Below are positions 44,821-53,750 of a stretch of 64,000 nt of DNA, one piece after another. This DNA is from Paenibacillus sp. JJ-223. GTDB lineage: Bacteria; Bacillota; Bacilli; Paenibacillales; Paenibacillaceae. Within the stretch, counting starts at the first letter, position 1, and the number at the start of each line of letters is the position of its first letter. The stretch is from positions 1-64,000 of the forward strand of contig NZ_CAKMMP010000021.1 of assembly GCF_927798175.1 (NCBI RefSeq), in the 5' to 3' direction. Position numbers and translations under genes: made by a program. The notes under the pieces were generated by a model, which saw only the letters and a program-made list of their open reading frames with translations, did no database searches and had not been told where the DNA came from.

Positions 44821-44878
44821 CGTAATCCCTCCATAACGTCACGTATATTTTTCTTACCTATAGTGAAGACTATAACAC

Positions 44879-44905
44879 AAATATAACTGTATAGTAGTTA
44901 TATTT
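44879..44905. promoter_or_regulatory. Perfect inverted repeat between divergent genes (operator candidate)
   Basis: AAATATAACT (44879-44888) and AGTTATATTT (44896-44905) are perfect 10-bp arms around a 7-bp centre. They lie between the HEPN-like gene and the XRE regulator, where a repressor could control both. Confidence 0.55.
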
Positions 44906-44980
44906 CAAATTTACTTACTATCTATTGGTTAAACACTCTTCCTCAATTCACTACACTTCTAAATAAGAGAGGTGTTGAAT

Positions 44981-45328
44981 ATGTCCGAACTTCTGGAATT
45001 AGTCGGTACTCGCATCAGGGATATAAGAAGATCCCAAAATCTATCACAAGAAGCCCTAGCAGAAAAAGCTGGATTCAATCCAAGTTACATCGGATTCATC
45101 GAGCGGGCCGAGCGTAATATTTCATTAAAGAATTTGGAGAAAATTGCATCCGCCCTAGATGTAGGCGTAAATGAATTGTTTACATACGTACAAGAGCATG
45201 GTGAACTTTCTGAGGGTGACGAGAATATAAAACGTCTGATCTCGCTACTTAGAAAACATAATCCTGAAGAAGTCTCCATGGCACTTAATGTGATTACAGA
45301 GATATTTAAAACATATGACCGAAAATAA
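44981..45328 (+). CDS. XRE-family transcriptional regulator of the Dnd island
   Basis: A 115-aa protein with an N-terminal helix-turn-helix (about 8-62: VGTRIRDIRRSQNLSQEALAEKAGFNPSYIGFIERAERNISLKNLEKIASALDV) and a ~50-residue helical tail likely used for dimerisation. The ATG at 44981 follows GAGAGGTG. It is the first plus-strand gene before dndB, separated from it by a terminator and a promoter. Such regulators commonly repress dnd or dpt operons; a DndB-like repressor also exists in other systems. Confidence 0.85.
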   Translation: MSELLELVGTRIRDIRRSQNLSQEALAEKAGFNPSYIGFIERAERNISLKNLEKIASALDVGVNELFTYVQEHGELSEGDENIKRLISLLRKHNPEEVSMALNVITEIFKTYDRK

Positions 45329-45332
45329 AGCA

Positions 45333-45371
45333 GGCAGCTTTGGACTCTGATCTGAGTCTTAAGCTGCCTTT
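45333..45371 (+). terminator. Terminator after the XRE gene
   Basis: GGCAGCTT (45333-45340) and AAGCTGCC (45361-45368) form a perfect 8-bp stem followed by TTTTA. Confidence 0.85.
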
Positions 45372-45401
45372 TAAGTTTCATCGCCACTTCATCAAAAATT
45401 C

Positions 45402-45417
45402 ACGTAATTACGTAATT
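45402..45417. promoter_or_regulatory. Overlapping palindromes upstream of the dnd promoter
   Basis: ACGTAATTACGT (45402-45413) and AATTACGTAATT (45406-45417) are both perfect 12-bp palindromes. They lie 28-45 bp before the -35 of the dnd promoter and are candidate regulator sites. Confidence 0.45.
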
Positions 45418-45444
45418 CCCCTACAAATTTTTGCGTGATAATCA

Positions 45445-45473
45445 TTGAACATTTGTTCGTCTTACGATAAAAT
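45445..45473 (+). promoter_or_regulatory. SigA-type promoter of dndBCDEA with LexA-like box
   Basis: TTGAAC (45445-45450) and TAAAAT (45468-45473) are separated by 17 bp, a good vegetative promoter. TGAACATTTGTTCG (45446-45459) overlaps the -35. It has the GAAC-N4-GTTC core of LexA boxes but matches only 11 of 14 consensus positions. A second palindrome, TTACGTACGTAA (45493-45504), lies after the start site. Confidence 0.65.
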
Positions 45474-45492
45474 CATATTACATTCTACGATA

Positions 45493-45504
45493 TTACGTAC
45501 GTAA
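45493..45504. promoter_or_regulatory. TTAC-N4-GTAA palindrome before dndB
   Basis: A perfect 12-bp palindrome TTACGTACGTAA, just before the dndB ribosome binding site. A similar one, TTACACGTGTAA, lies at 62219-62230 in the leader of dptF. An operator at this place could block the dnd transcript. Confidence 0.45.
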
Positions 45505-45519
45505 AACAGGAGGATGTCT

Positions 45520-46614
45520 ATGAACTTTAGTTATAGTTTTCCTGCAATCCGAGGGATTCAAGCAGGTAGAGAGTTTTATACTGTCATGTGTCCACTGAGG
45601 TTAATCCCCAAAATTTTCCTCTTTGATGAGGAAGAAATTCCTGCTGAACACCGAGCTCAACGGTTAATGAATAAATCAAGGATTCCTGATATTACAAATT
45701 ACATTCTTGAGAATCCTAGCGACTACATATTCTCTTCATTAACTGCATCGGTTGACGGTGAATTAATTTTTCAGCCCCAGTCAGAGGAATTCAGAGACCT
45801 AGGCTATTTAAACATTTCTTTGGATTCCAAGTTTCTCATTAACGATGGACAACATAGACGCGCCGCGATTGAAGAAGCACTGAAAATCTCACCAGAACTT
45901 GGTGATGAAACAATCTCAGTCGTGTTTTTTCATGACCTTGGTTTAGTTCGCTCTCAACAAATGTTTTCAGATTTAAATCGTCATGCCGTGAACACTACTT
46001 CATCAATCGGAATTTTATATGATCACCGTGATCAATTATCTTTGATTACGAAGAGTTTGATTACCGAAATCCCATTACTAGAACGGTACACGGATCGTGA
46101 AAAAGTATCGTTGTCTAAAAACTCTCCAAAGTTATTTGCTTTAAATCATATTTTCAATACAATCTGTAGGCTGCTAGGTAAACGGAAAGGTGAGCTAATC
46201 TCAGAACCCGAGAAAAAATTTGTGTCTGAGTTTTGGGCACTTCTTTGTGTTTCTATTCCAGAATGGCAGGACGTTTTAGATAAACAAACCTCTCCAAGAG
46301 ACCTTCGAGCAGGCTCTGTCGTAGCACATGGTGTCTTCCTTGAGGCTATTGGTATAGTAGGCCACTATCTATACCGCTATCATTCGGATGAATGGGAAGT
46401 GTACGTAAAAAAACTTTCAAAGATCGACTGGAGCCGCGATAATAAAACAGATTGGTTAGGCCGTGCTTATGGACAGACTGGACGGATCAATAAGACCAAT
46501 GAGACCATTCAATTGACTGCGAACCATATTAAGATCAAACTCGGGCTTCCTCTTACTGAGGCTGAGCAGAAAATTGAAAATAAAATAAAAGAAGGTACAC
46601 CCATCCATGTTTAA
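45520..46614 (+). CDS. dndB: DndB, phosphorothioation regulatory protein
   Basis: A 364-aa DndB/DGQHR-family protein. The naming motif DGQHR is at 109-113, in KFLINDGQHRRAAIEEAL. Further family features are VVFFHDLGLVRSQQMFSDLNRHAVNTT and the C-terminal KTDWLGRAYGQTGRINKT. DndB is not needed for sulfur insertion itself; it modulates how many sites are modified and can repress transcription of dnd genes in studied species. The ATG at 45520 lies six bases after AGGAGG. It overlaps dndC by eight bases. Confidence 0.93.
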   Translation: MNFSYSFPAIRGIQAGREFYTVMCPLRLIPKIFLFDEEEIPAEHRAQRLMNKSRIPDITNYILENPSDYIFSSLTASVDGELIFQPQSEEFRDLGYLNISLDSKFLINDGQHRRAAIEEALKISPELGDETISVVFFHDLGLVRSQQMFSDLNRHAVNTTSSIGILYDHRDQLSLITKSLITEIPLLERYTDREKVSLSKNSPKLFALNHIFNTICRLLGKRKGELISEPEKKFVSEFWALLCVSIPEWQDVLDKQTSPRDLRAGSVVAHGVFLEAIGIVGHYLYRYHSDEWEVYVKKLSKIDWSRDNKTDWLGRAYGQTGRINKTNETIQLTANHIKIKLGLPLTEAEQKIENKIKEGTPIHV

Positions 46615-48109
46615 TATATTTGAGACCGGAAGCAAATTTGTCGAAGCCAAAGAGCTAGTCAAAGAAGTATATCAAGCTGATGAAAGACCTTGGGTTGTTG
46701 GTTTCAGTGGAGGTAAAGATTCTACTGCTGTTGTACAGCTAGTCTTTCAAGCTTTATCCGAACTGGAACCTTCTGCCCTGAAGAAAAAAGTATACGTCAT
46801 TTCATCTGACACACAGGTAGAGACTCCTTTAATTATAGATAAAATTACGCGCACTCTTGGCCGCATACAAGATCAAGCACTCTCTTTAGGGCTACCCATT
46901 GAAACTCATAAAGTTCGACCTAAAGTTGAGCAAACATTCTGGGCATCTATTATCGGTAAAGGGTATCCAACACCTCGCCAAAAATTCAGATGGTGTACGG
47001 ACCGGCTTAAAATCGAACCAGCAAACCGCTTTATCCTTGATAAGGTCGATCAGTTTGGCGAGGTTGTCATGCTACTAGGAGTTCGTGACTCCGAGAGTTC
47101 TACAAGAGCAGGAGTAATGCAATCTCATACCATTGAAGGTACAAATTTAATGCGTCACTCTACACTTCGGAATGCATTTGTTTTTGCTCCGATCCGCTCC
47201 TTTAATCTTGATGACGTATGGGAATTTTTGCTGCAGTACGAATCCCCATGGGGTGACGATAATAATGAATTACTTCAACTCTACCAGGATTCAAGCAGCG
47301 AATGTCCACTTGTAGTAGACAAAGAAGTAAAAGAAAGTGCTGGTTCATGTGGTAATAGCCGTTTTGGTTGCTGGACATGCACTGTCGTGAATGAAGATAA
47401 AGCTTTGAGCGGATTTATAAATAATGGTGTAGATTGGTTGCGCCCCTTATATGATTTTAGAAACTTTCTTGTTCAAATCCGGGAAGATCGGACGAAAAGA
47501 CAAAAACATCGCATGAATGGCGAAGTTTATCTAACGACTAATTTGGGCGATATTGATCCTAATGATTTGAGTCACCCAAGGATCTATAGATCCGAAATTA
47601 AAGATTATATCGAACAACACAAAATCGACCTTGCTTCCGTTGAGGAATTGGATGTTCTGATTTTTGAAGATGAGAATCCAGATGCTGCTCCTAAGCGTTT
47701 TGGTGTTGGACCTTTCACAATGAAAGCTCGCGAAGAGATTCTGCGAAAATTGTTGCAGACCCAAGAGGAAATTCGTAGAATTCACGATCCTAATGTTGAA
47801 TTGATTACATTTGAAGAACTTAAGGCGATTCGGAAATACTGGCATGACGACTTACAATGGGAAGACCGTCTTCCTCTCATTGTGGAAGAAGAAACAGGGG
47901 TAGTTTATGATTGGCATCAGAATGACCGCCCTGTATTCAAAGAAGATCAGGTAACGGATTTAGAGTCTCTTTGTAAGGAAGAAGGAGTCAACCTGAATCT
48001 TCTCAAAGAACTGATTTCCGTGGAAAAGGAATTCTCCGGGGTTAAAGTAAGAAGAGGACTATTCCAAGCATTCGACAAAACACTTAGACAAGACTTCTTA
48101 CATTTATAA
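46607..48109 (+). CDS. dndC: DndC, PAPS-reductase-like sulfurtransferase
   Basis: A 500-aa enzyme with an N-terminal PP-loop ATP pyrophosphatase fold, SGGKDST at 34-40. Fe-S-binding cysteines are visible at about 130 (FRWCTDRL), 248, 255 and 258 (SCGNSRFGCWTC). DndC activates the DNA backbone or carries sulfur from the desulfurase to replace a non-bridging oxygen. The length is standard for the family. It lies in the operon between dndB (overlap) and dndD (16-bp gap). Confidence 0.96.
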   Translation: MFNIFETGSKFVEAKELVKEVYQADERPWVVGFSGGKDSTAVVQLVFQALSELEPSALKKKVYVISSDTQVETPLIIDKITRTLGRIQDQALSLGLPIETHKVRPKVEQTFWASIIGKGYPTPRQKFRWCTDRLKIEPANRFILDKVDQFGEVVMLLGVRDSESSTRAGVMQSHTIEGTNLMRHSTLRNAFVFAPIRSFNLDDVWEFLLQYESPWGDDNNELLQLYQDSSSECPLVVDKEVKESAGSCGNSRFGCWTCTVVNEDKALSGFINNGVDWLRPLYDFRNFLVQIREDRTKRQKHRMNGEVYLTTNLGDIDPNDLSHPRIYRSEIKDYIEQHKIDLASVEELDVLIFEDENPDAAPKRFGVGPFTMKAREEILRKLLQTQEEIRRIHDPNVELITFEELKAIRKYWHDDLQWEDRLPLIVEEETGVVYDWHQNDRPVFKEDQVTDLESLCKEEGVNLNLLKELISVEKEFSGVKVRRGLFQAFDKTLRQDFLHL

Positions 48110-48125
48110 AGGTGGATTAAAATTA

Positions 48126-50132
48126 ATGCTTATTCAAAAACTGGCTCTCCGAAATATAGGTGCTTATTTTGGAGACCTTAATAAATTTGATTTCCGTACT
48201 ACGCCAAATCGCAATGTCGTTCTGCTTGGCGGTAAAAACGGTGCAGGAAAAACCACAATACTGGAATCTTTAAGAATCGTTCTATTTGGTTCAATGGCAT
48301 ACGGTTTTATGACTGATAATGAACCATATTTCCGAAAAATTAAAACCTTGTTAAATCGCAAAGCAATCAATGAAGGGCTTACAGATCAATACCAGATTAC
48401 TCTTGATTATAGTTCTACAGAAGATTTCGAATTACATGAATACTCCTTAATAAGAAGTTGGAGTCTTAAAGGCGAACGAATAAGAGAAAGCTTTGCTGTA
48501 AAACGGGATAATCAGTTTTTAAGTGCCCAACAAACTGCTGATTTCCAAAATCGTTTGCGTGAAGAAATGCCCCCTAGACTTTTCGAGCTGTGCCTTTTCG
48601 ATGGTGAGGATATCTCACGTATTGTATCTGAAGAAAAGATCCCTGAATATTTAAAAGAATCAGGTAAAATTTTATTTAACCTTGATCTCTTTGTAAATTT
48701 GGAAAAAGATTTAAACACGTATAGAATACAATATGCCCAGCAAAATGCTAGTGCAGCAGAAGAAGTTGCTCAGCATGAAAAGCTTGAATTGGAGATCAAT
48801 CAACTAAAAGCAGATATCAATGAGAAGCAACAGCTTTTAGTAATGCATGAAGAAGAAATTAATCATCTGAATGATTCCATTAAACAAGATAAAAAGGATT
48901 TCGAGATCCATGGCGGATTACTTCAAGAAAAACGACAAGAATTGGTTTCAAGAATAAACATGATCGAGAATAAACGTAAATCCAATTCGGATCAGGTACG
49001 CCATTTCATTTCATCCCTCCTGCCCTTCTTTATTGCCAGGAAACAATTGCAGGATGTGGCTGAACAGTTGAATGCTGAAAAACAATATGAGTCTTACTAC
49101 TATGTTGCAACATCCCTAGAGAAAGAAACACTAGGTTTACTTCTAAGTGAAGTACTTGGCTCAAACAAGGAGATTGAGGCAATCAAAGTAACATCTATTT
49201 TCAATGGAATCTTAGATCTAATCAAACCGAACCAAACCAATTTGCTTCATAGAGCTTCATTTGAACAACGTAGTGAAATTCATAATCTATACAAGCAAAT
49301 TCAAGCACTGGATGCATCGGAATTTATCAAGCGATTCGATGAAAATGCTACGTTACTGAAAGAATCACAGGAGTTAAGGGCTCAAGTTGAAACAAACGAT
49401 CAATCTAGCGAGTTCAGAGAACTTCTGGAACAAATTGAACACAAAACCAAACAAGTTGAACAAAACAAAATGATGTTGGAACAACTTGAAGCCGAAATTC
49501 AGACAATGACTGAAAGTTTAAACTCCAGGATCCTTTTGAAGGAGAAAGTTGAAGAAAAAATCCGTGAGTACCATAAATCCGAAAAATCATATGCAATGAC
49601 TGAGAAATTACTTAAGGTCAGCGAGCGTTTCAGAGAGCGTCAATGGCGTAAAAAGCTTGATGATGTTGCCAATGAAACCGTGCGCATGGTGGATATGCTT
49701 TTCCGTAAGAAGGACTTTATTAAACGGATTCATATTGACCACACTACATTTGAATTAAAACTCTATAATCAAACCCATCAAGAGATTTCGAAAGAACGTT
49801 TGTCTGCCGGGGAAAAGGAAATGTTGATGCTTACAGTAATCTTGGCTATGTTTAGAGTCTCCGGATGGAAACTACCATTTGTATTCGACACTCTTATGGG
49901 AAGATTAGATCAAGATCATAAAAAAGCCTTGATGAAACATTTTGTACCACGTTGCGGAGAACAAGTTCTCATGTTTACTACAGATTCTGAAATCACACCG
50001 GAGCAGTTCCATATAATTGAGGAATACACGGCACGCTGCTATACGTTGGAATACAATGCCACTGACGAGAGCGCAGTGATTGTTAAAGATCACTACTTTG
50101 ATATCGTTAGAGAGGCGGTGCAGCATTCATGA
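48126..50132 (+). CDS. dndD: DndD, SMC-like ATPase of DNA phosphorothioation
   Basis: A 668-aa protein of the Rad50/SMC type. Walker A GGKNGAGKTT is at about 35-44, followed by a long coiled coil (about 200-530). The C-terminal ABC signature is LSAGEKE (559-565) and Walker B FVFDTLMGRLD (about 585-596). DndD is thought to open or bend DNA so that DndC can place sulfur. It overlaps the dndE start by four bases (ATGA). Confidence 0.96.
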   Translation: MLIQKLALRNIGAYFGDLNKFDFRTTPNRNVVLLGGKNGAGKTTILESLRIVLFGSMAYGFMTDNEPYFRKIKTLLNRKAINEGLTDQYQITLDYSSTEDFELHEYSLIRSWSLKGERIRESFAVKRDNQFLSAQQTADFQNRLREEMPPRLFELCLFDGEDISRIVSEEKIPEYLKESGKILFNLDLFVNLEKDLNTYRIQYAQQNASAAEEVAQHEKLELEINQLKADINEKQQLLVMHEEEINHLNDSIKQDKKDFEIHGGLLQEKRQELVSRINMIENKRKSNSDQVRHFISSLLPFFIARKQLQDVAEQLNAEKQYESYYYVATSLEKETLGLLLSEVLGSNKEIEAIKVTSIFNGILDLIKPNQTNLLHRASFEQRSEIHNLYKQIQALDASEFIKRFDENATLLKESQELRAQVETNDQSSEFRELLEQIEHKTKQVEQNKMMLEQLEAEIQTMTESLNSRILLKEKVEEKIREYHKSEKSYAMTEKLLKVSERFRERQWRKKLDDVANETVRMVDMLFRKKDFIKRIHIDHTTFELKLYNQTHQEISKERLSAGEKEMLMLTVILAMFRVSGWKLPFVFDTLMGRLDQDHKKALMKHFVPRCGEQVLMFTTDSEITPEQFHIIEEYTARCYTLEYNATDESAVIVKDHYFDIVREAVQHS

Positions 50133-50506
50133 ATTTCACATTAAAAACTTCCAAATATGCTAAAGAGATTCTTACGCAAATCCATTCGTCATCTGGGATT
50201 ACTCCAAATATTTTAATTCGGTATGCAGTCGCTCTATCATTGAAAAAAAATGATCCTAACAGTCCCATTGAACCGATTAAAAAGGACTTTCCAGATGGGC
50301 TTGTATTGAATCGAAGCACCGTCACCGGTGAATATGACTACGTTTTTCGTGCGATGATTACTCAGGCTGCTGGACAAGAACTGACCGACGAAGAGTACTT
50401 CCCCTCTTATTTTAATGCTCACTTGGAGCGTGGAATTCGTTTGTTAGCTTCAGAGTACAAAAGTGCCGGGAATTACGAAAAATTCATTCGTAATTTGTTA
50501 ATTTAA
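50129..50506 (+). CDS. dndE: DndE, DNA-binding phosphorothioation subunit
   Basis: A 125-aa DndE-family protein: FTLKTSKYAKEILTQIHSSSGITPNILIRYAVALSLK at the N-terminus, then HLERGIRLLASEY. Homologues form tetramers that bind nicked double-stranded DNA. It is translationally coupled to dndD. Length and sequence are typical. Confidence 0.94.
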   Translation: MNFTLKTSKYAKEILTQIHSSSGITPNILIRYAVALSLKKNDPNSPIEPIKKDFPDGLVLNRSTVTGEYDYVFRAMITQAAGQELTDEEYFPSYFNAHLERGIRLLASEYKSAGNYEKFIRNLLI

Positions 50507-50523
50507 CGAAAGTAGTGATTCTC

Positions 50524-51657
50524 ATGTTGTATCTAGATAATAGTGCTACTACAAAAATTCACCCAGAAGTTCTGGAAGCAATGCTACCCTATCTCCAAGA
50601 GGAGTATGGCAATCCATCTAGCAAGTTCTATTCCCTAGCAGAGAACGCTAAAAAAGCGGTATCTACGGCACGTGAACAAGTTGCCCACCTTTTAGGATGT
50701 GACCCGGATGAAGTTGTTTTTACCAGCGGAGCAACCGAAAGCAACAACATGATTATCAAAGGTGTCGCCGATTACTATGGATATAAGGAACATGCGTCCA
50801 AATTCTTGTTAACTTCTGCTGCCGAGCACCCTTCTGTTCTCGAAACATTTGAGTTCTTAGGAGAACGTGGATATACTGCACACTTCCTAGATGTTGATTC
50901 TTTTGCAAGAGTAAGCGTACAAAGCATTGCAGAAAAGGTGAATCAAGAACAGCCGCTTCTTACCTCTATTATGTGGGGAAATAATGAAGTTGGTTCCCTA
51001 AATCCAATTGTTGAGCTTTCCAATTTATTCGCGACCAATGAATTGTTTTTTCACACTGACGCGACACAAGTTATTGGAAAAGTTCCGGTAGATTTGCGAA
51101 AACTCAGTGGGATTCGTTTTCTCTCTATGTCTGGACATAAAATTGGCGGCCCCAAGGGAGTCGGAGCCGCCATCATACGTAAACAATCTAAAGAGATTTA
51201 TACTCGTCTTACCCCTCTTCTTCACGGGGGAGGACAAGAAAATAATTATCGAAGCGGAACTCTGGCTGTTCACAACATCGTTGGGTTAGGTAAAGCCGCA
51301 GAGCTAGCGTCGCAGAATTTAGAGAAAAACGCTCAACGCCTAACTCAATTGGAGAATTATCTAGTTGATATCCTTAAGACAAATCTTGGAGACAAGGTTA
51401 CCTTTAATAGTGATAAACAAGATAAAATTCCAGGATTAATCAGTCTCCAATTTATCGGTGTAAACAATGAGTTGTTGCTCAAAAAATTATCTAGCTTCAT
51501 TGCACTTTCATCTGGATCAGCATGCAGTTCAAGCAAACCAAGTCATGTATTGAGTGCTGCCGGTAAATCCTTAGAAGAGGTTCGCCAGACAATTAGGATT
51601 ACATTAAGTGCTGATGTAAGTGAAAAAGAGTTGGATTTGTTTAGAGAAATTAGATAA
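50524..51657 (+). CDS. dndA: DndA, cysteine desulfurase of the Dnd system
   Basis: A 377-aa class-V PLP enzyme that supplies sulfur from L-cysteine to DndC. The PLP-binding lysine is K206 (SMSGHKIGGPKG), a substrate-site histidine is in TSAAEHPSV (about 102), and the catalytic cysteine is C334 in SGSACSSSK. Gene placement at the 3' end of the operon differs from systems where dndA comes first or is replaced by a chromosomal iscS. The ATG at 50524 gives MLYLDNSATT, the usual start; a GTG nine bases upstream is also open. Confidence 0.95.
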   Translation: MLYLDNSATTKIHPEVLEAMLPYLQEEYGNPSSKFYSLAENAKKAVSTAREQVAHLLGCDPDEVVFTSGATESNNMIIKGVADYYGYKEHASKFLLTSAAEHPSVLETFEFLGERGYTAHFLDVDSFARVSVQSIAEKVNQEQPLLTSIMWGNNEVGSLNPIVELSNLFATNELFFHTDATQVIGKVPVDLRKLSGIRFLSMSGHKIGGPKGVGAAIIRKQSKEIYTRLTPLLHGGGQENNYRSGTLAVHNIVGLGKAAELASQNLEKNAQRLTQLENYLVDILKTNLGDKVTFNSDKQDKIPGLISLQFIGVNNELLLKKLSSFIALSSGSACSSSKPSHVLSAAGKSLEEVRQTIRITLSADVSEKELDLFREIR

Positions 51658-51691
51658 GCTGTACTACTTAAAATGTTAATTCAAAATCAAT

Positions 51692-51727
51692 AAAAAAAGG
51701 GACGATATATACGCCCCTTTTTATTTT
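51692..51727. terminator. Bidirectional terminator after dndA
   Basis: AAAAAGGGACG and CGCCCCTTTTT form a stem with one mismatch, with A and T tracts on both sides. It ends the dnd operon and may end the convergent DUF262 transcript. Confidence 0.8.
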
Positions 51728-51838
51728 TGTTTTGGATTCCATGCTTACTACTAAAAAGATTCACTCATGATACATAAAAGCTCTTCTAAGCAATTCTTAT
51801 TTCTATTCATCTGAACTTTTGTTCATTAAAATTAATAC

Positions 51839-53581
51839 TCAATAAATTGTGAAAATTTTATTGAATGCTAGATCAGCAAGGAATTTTGTCCTCGCATTAA
51901 TATCTTCAATCGTCCATTCATTTTTCTCGTGATGTTCTCCCATAAACTCTTCAACAACTTTAAATTGAGAATCACAATATATTTTTTTCTTATCTTTAAA
52001 GTTCTTAGACCCACATTTGGTGTTTAATTCCTGAGAAAGCGGCAATAGATTACCTATTGAGTGGGCTTCTTCAACTCCACTTGATTGATGTAATATATGC
52101 TCAATACTAATGTTAGTTATCTCCAATTCATTCCCGCTTCTATAGTATCTTTCCATTTTTTTAAATAAGTATTGAATCACTTTCTTTTCTTTCGTGTAAG
52201 AATCAGAAAAACGGAGTTTATTTGTGAATTGCAGTTGAAACTCCTCATAAGTTGGCTTCTTTCCACATAAATCATTAATTAGCTCATTTATAATTCTATG
52301 GCTGTCTTGTTTGTTATTAGAATTTCTAATGTCTCTTGCAAAGCGAGAGTATTTACTTTCTAAACCTGAAGCACTAGAGGAACAGATTGTAGAAAAAATA
52401 AAATGAAACTCTTCAATGGCTTTCAGAGCCTTTTTAATGTAATCTAATGAGATTTTTCCTTCTCTTTTACCTTCCAGTAAAGATAATAACAAGGGTCTTG
52501 GAGAGACGACCCTCATTACGCTTAATGCTTGCAAAGATTGATATATCTCAACATCCTGTTGTTGCTTCCAATCCTCTGTAACTGGTGAAGTTATTGTTTT
52601 ATAATGTTGTGACTCAGTTACAAGTTGATCCAAAAATGCCTTCATAATAATTTTGTCATTTCTAGGAATTCGTCTAATAAATGACTGATATATTTTTCCC
52701 TCAGTTGCGTGTTCATACTTTGAAATCCAAAAATGCCGCATAAATGTCTTGATATCTGTCTGATTTTCCCTTTCTTGAAGATTTTTCAAAAGGATGTTCC
52801 ATTGCCCTTTTGCATAATCAATGGGGTGTTGATCTTTAAGCACTTTAAAAATTTGGTTTTTTATCAAGTCAGCCATCGATAAATCAAGTCCCTTGGCATT
52901 CAGTGTTTCAAAAATATTATATGCTTCATCTTCATTAGGCTCTGTAATATAAATAGTTTTGAAAGCCAACACTTGATTTCTTACTGCTGTGATGCAATCG
53001 ATATAGCTTTCATCTGTTTTATCTTTATTTGAATGAGTATAATGATTTATTTCTTCAATCAATTCTTGCTTTTTAAGTTTCTTTCTGAAAAAGTTATATG
53101 CAAACGCCAGATTCTTCTCTTCAGTTGTATTTGGGGCAATATCCTTTTTTTCTTCGTTTTGAATTGCCTGTTTAATATAATTCGATGAACGTTCATTTTC
53201 TAGTCTAAAATATGAATCATCATCTGGCGTTTTCCCCTCGATATATTTATAACAACCACGTGCTTTTTTCTCCTCTTTCAAATCCTTATAAGTTTGCACT
53301 AGTGCACTTAATAAGACAGTTATTGAAGTTAATCTCTGTTGACCATCTACTACTTGTAAGTCATAGGAATTTTGGTTCCCAACCATAACTAAAGAACCTA
53401 CAAAATAATTTTTAGCAGTAAACTTCTCATTTTCATATGTTATGTTGACTAATATGTCTTTCCATAATTCAGTTAGCTCATCAATTGTCCACGAATACTC
53501 CCTTTGAAATCTGGGAATAATATACCTTTTTTCTGAAGAGAATATTTCCATTATCGATTTTTGTACAGAGTGAAATTCCAT
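51839..53581 (-). CDS. DUF262-DUF1524 (GmrSD/SspE-like) putative modification-dependent nuclease
   Basis: A 580-aa protein. The N-terminal DUF262 domain has IPRFQREYSW (22-31), the nucleotide-binding DGQQR at 79-83 (VVDGQQRLTSITVLL), and FETLNAKGLDLSMADLIKNQIF. The C-terminal DUF1524 domain has an HNH-like active site: ISIEHILHQ (about 491-499; the usual EHIxPQ with H for P), SIGNLLPLS and NFKDKKK (about 527-533). This architecture is that of type IV restriction proteins GmrSD and of SspE, which senses phosphorothioate through DGQQR and nicks DNA. Its place between dndA and dptH suggests a second effector. Confidence 0.88.
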   Translation of the reverse strand: MEFHSVQKSIMEIFSSEKRYIIPRFQREYSWTIDELTELWKDILVNITYENEKFTAKNYFVGSLVMVGNQNSYDLQVVDGQQRLTSITVLLSALVQTYKDLKEEKKARGCYKYIEGKTPDDDSYFRLENERSSNYIKQAIQNEEKKDIAPNTTEEKNLAFAYNFFRKKLKKQELIEEINHYTHSNKDKTDESYIDCITAVRNQVLAFKTIYITEPNEDEAYNIFETLNAKGLDLSMADLIKNQIFKVLKDQHPIDYAKGQWNILLKNLQERENQTDIKTFMRHFWISKYEHATEGKIYQSFIRRIPRNDKIIMKAFLDQLVTESQHYKTITSPVTEDWKQQQDVEIYQSLQALSVMRVVSPRPLLLSLLEGKREGKISLDYIKKALKAIEEFHFIFSTICSSSASGLESKYSRFARDIRNSNNKQDSHRIINELINDLCGKKPTYEEFQLQFTNKLRFSDSYTKEKKVIQYLFKKMERYYRSGNELEITNISIEHILHQSSGVEEAHSIGNLLPLSQELNTKCGSKNFKDKKKIYCDSQFKVVEEFMGEHHEKNEWTIEDINARTKFLADLAFNKIFTIY

Positions 53582-53750
53582 GCTAAACCCCCATTAAATA
53601 AACTAACTATAAACAATAAATATTAAAAAAATCTACAACGATACTCTTTTAGACCTTGAATCTAATCTTTTTACACAGACTTTCACGTTTATCCTTCAAG
53701 AAAATACACATACAAATTCAACAAAATAAAGTACATGCTTCCCACTACCT

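Noticed and set aside
46607..51657. Ssp-type (single-strand) phosphorothioation instead of Dnd
   Set aside because: DndC, DndD, DndE and DptFGH are clearly the Dnd type; no SspB, SspC or SspD was found.
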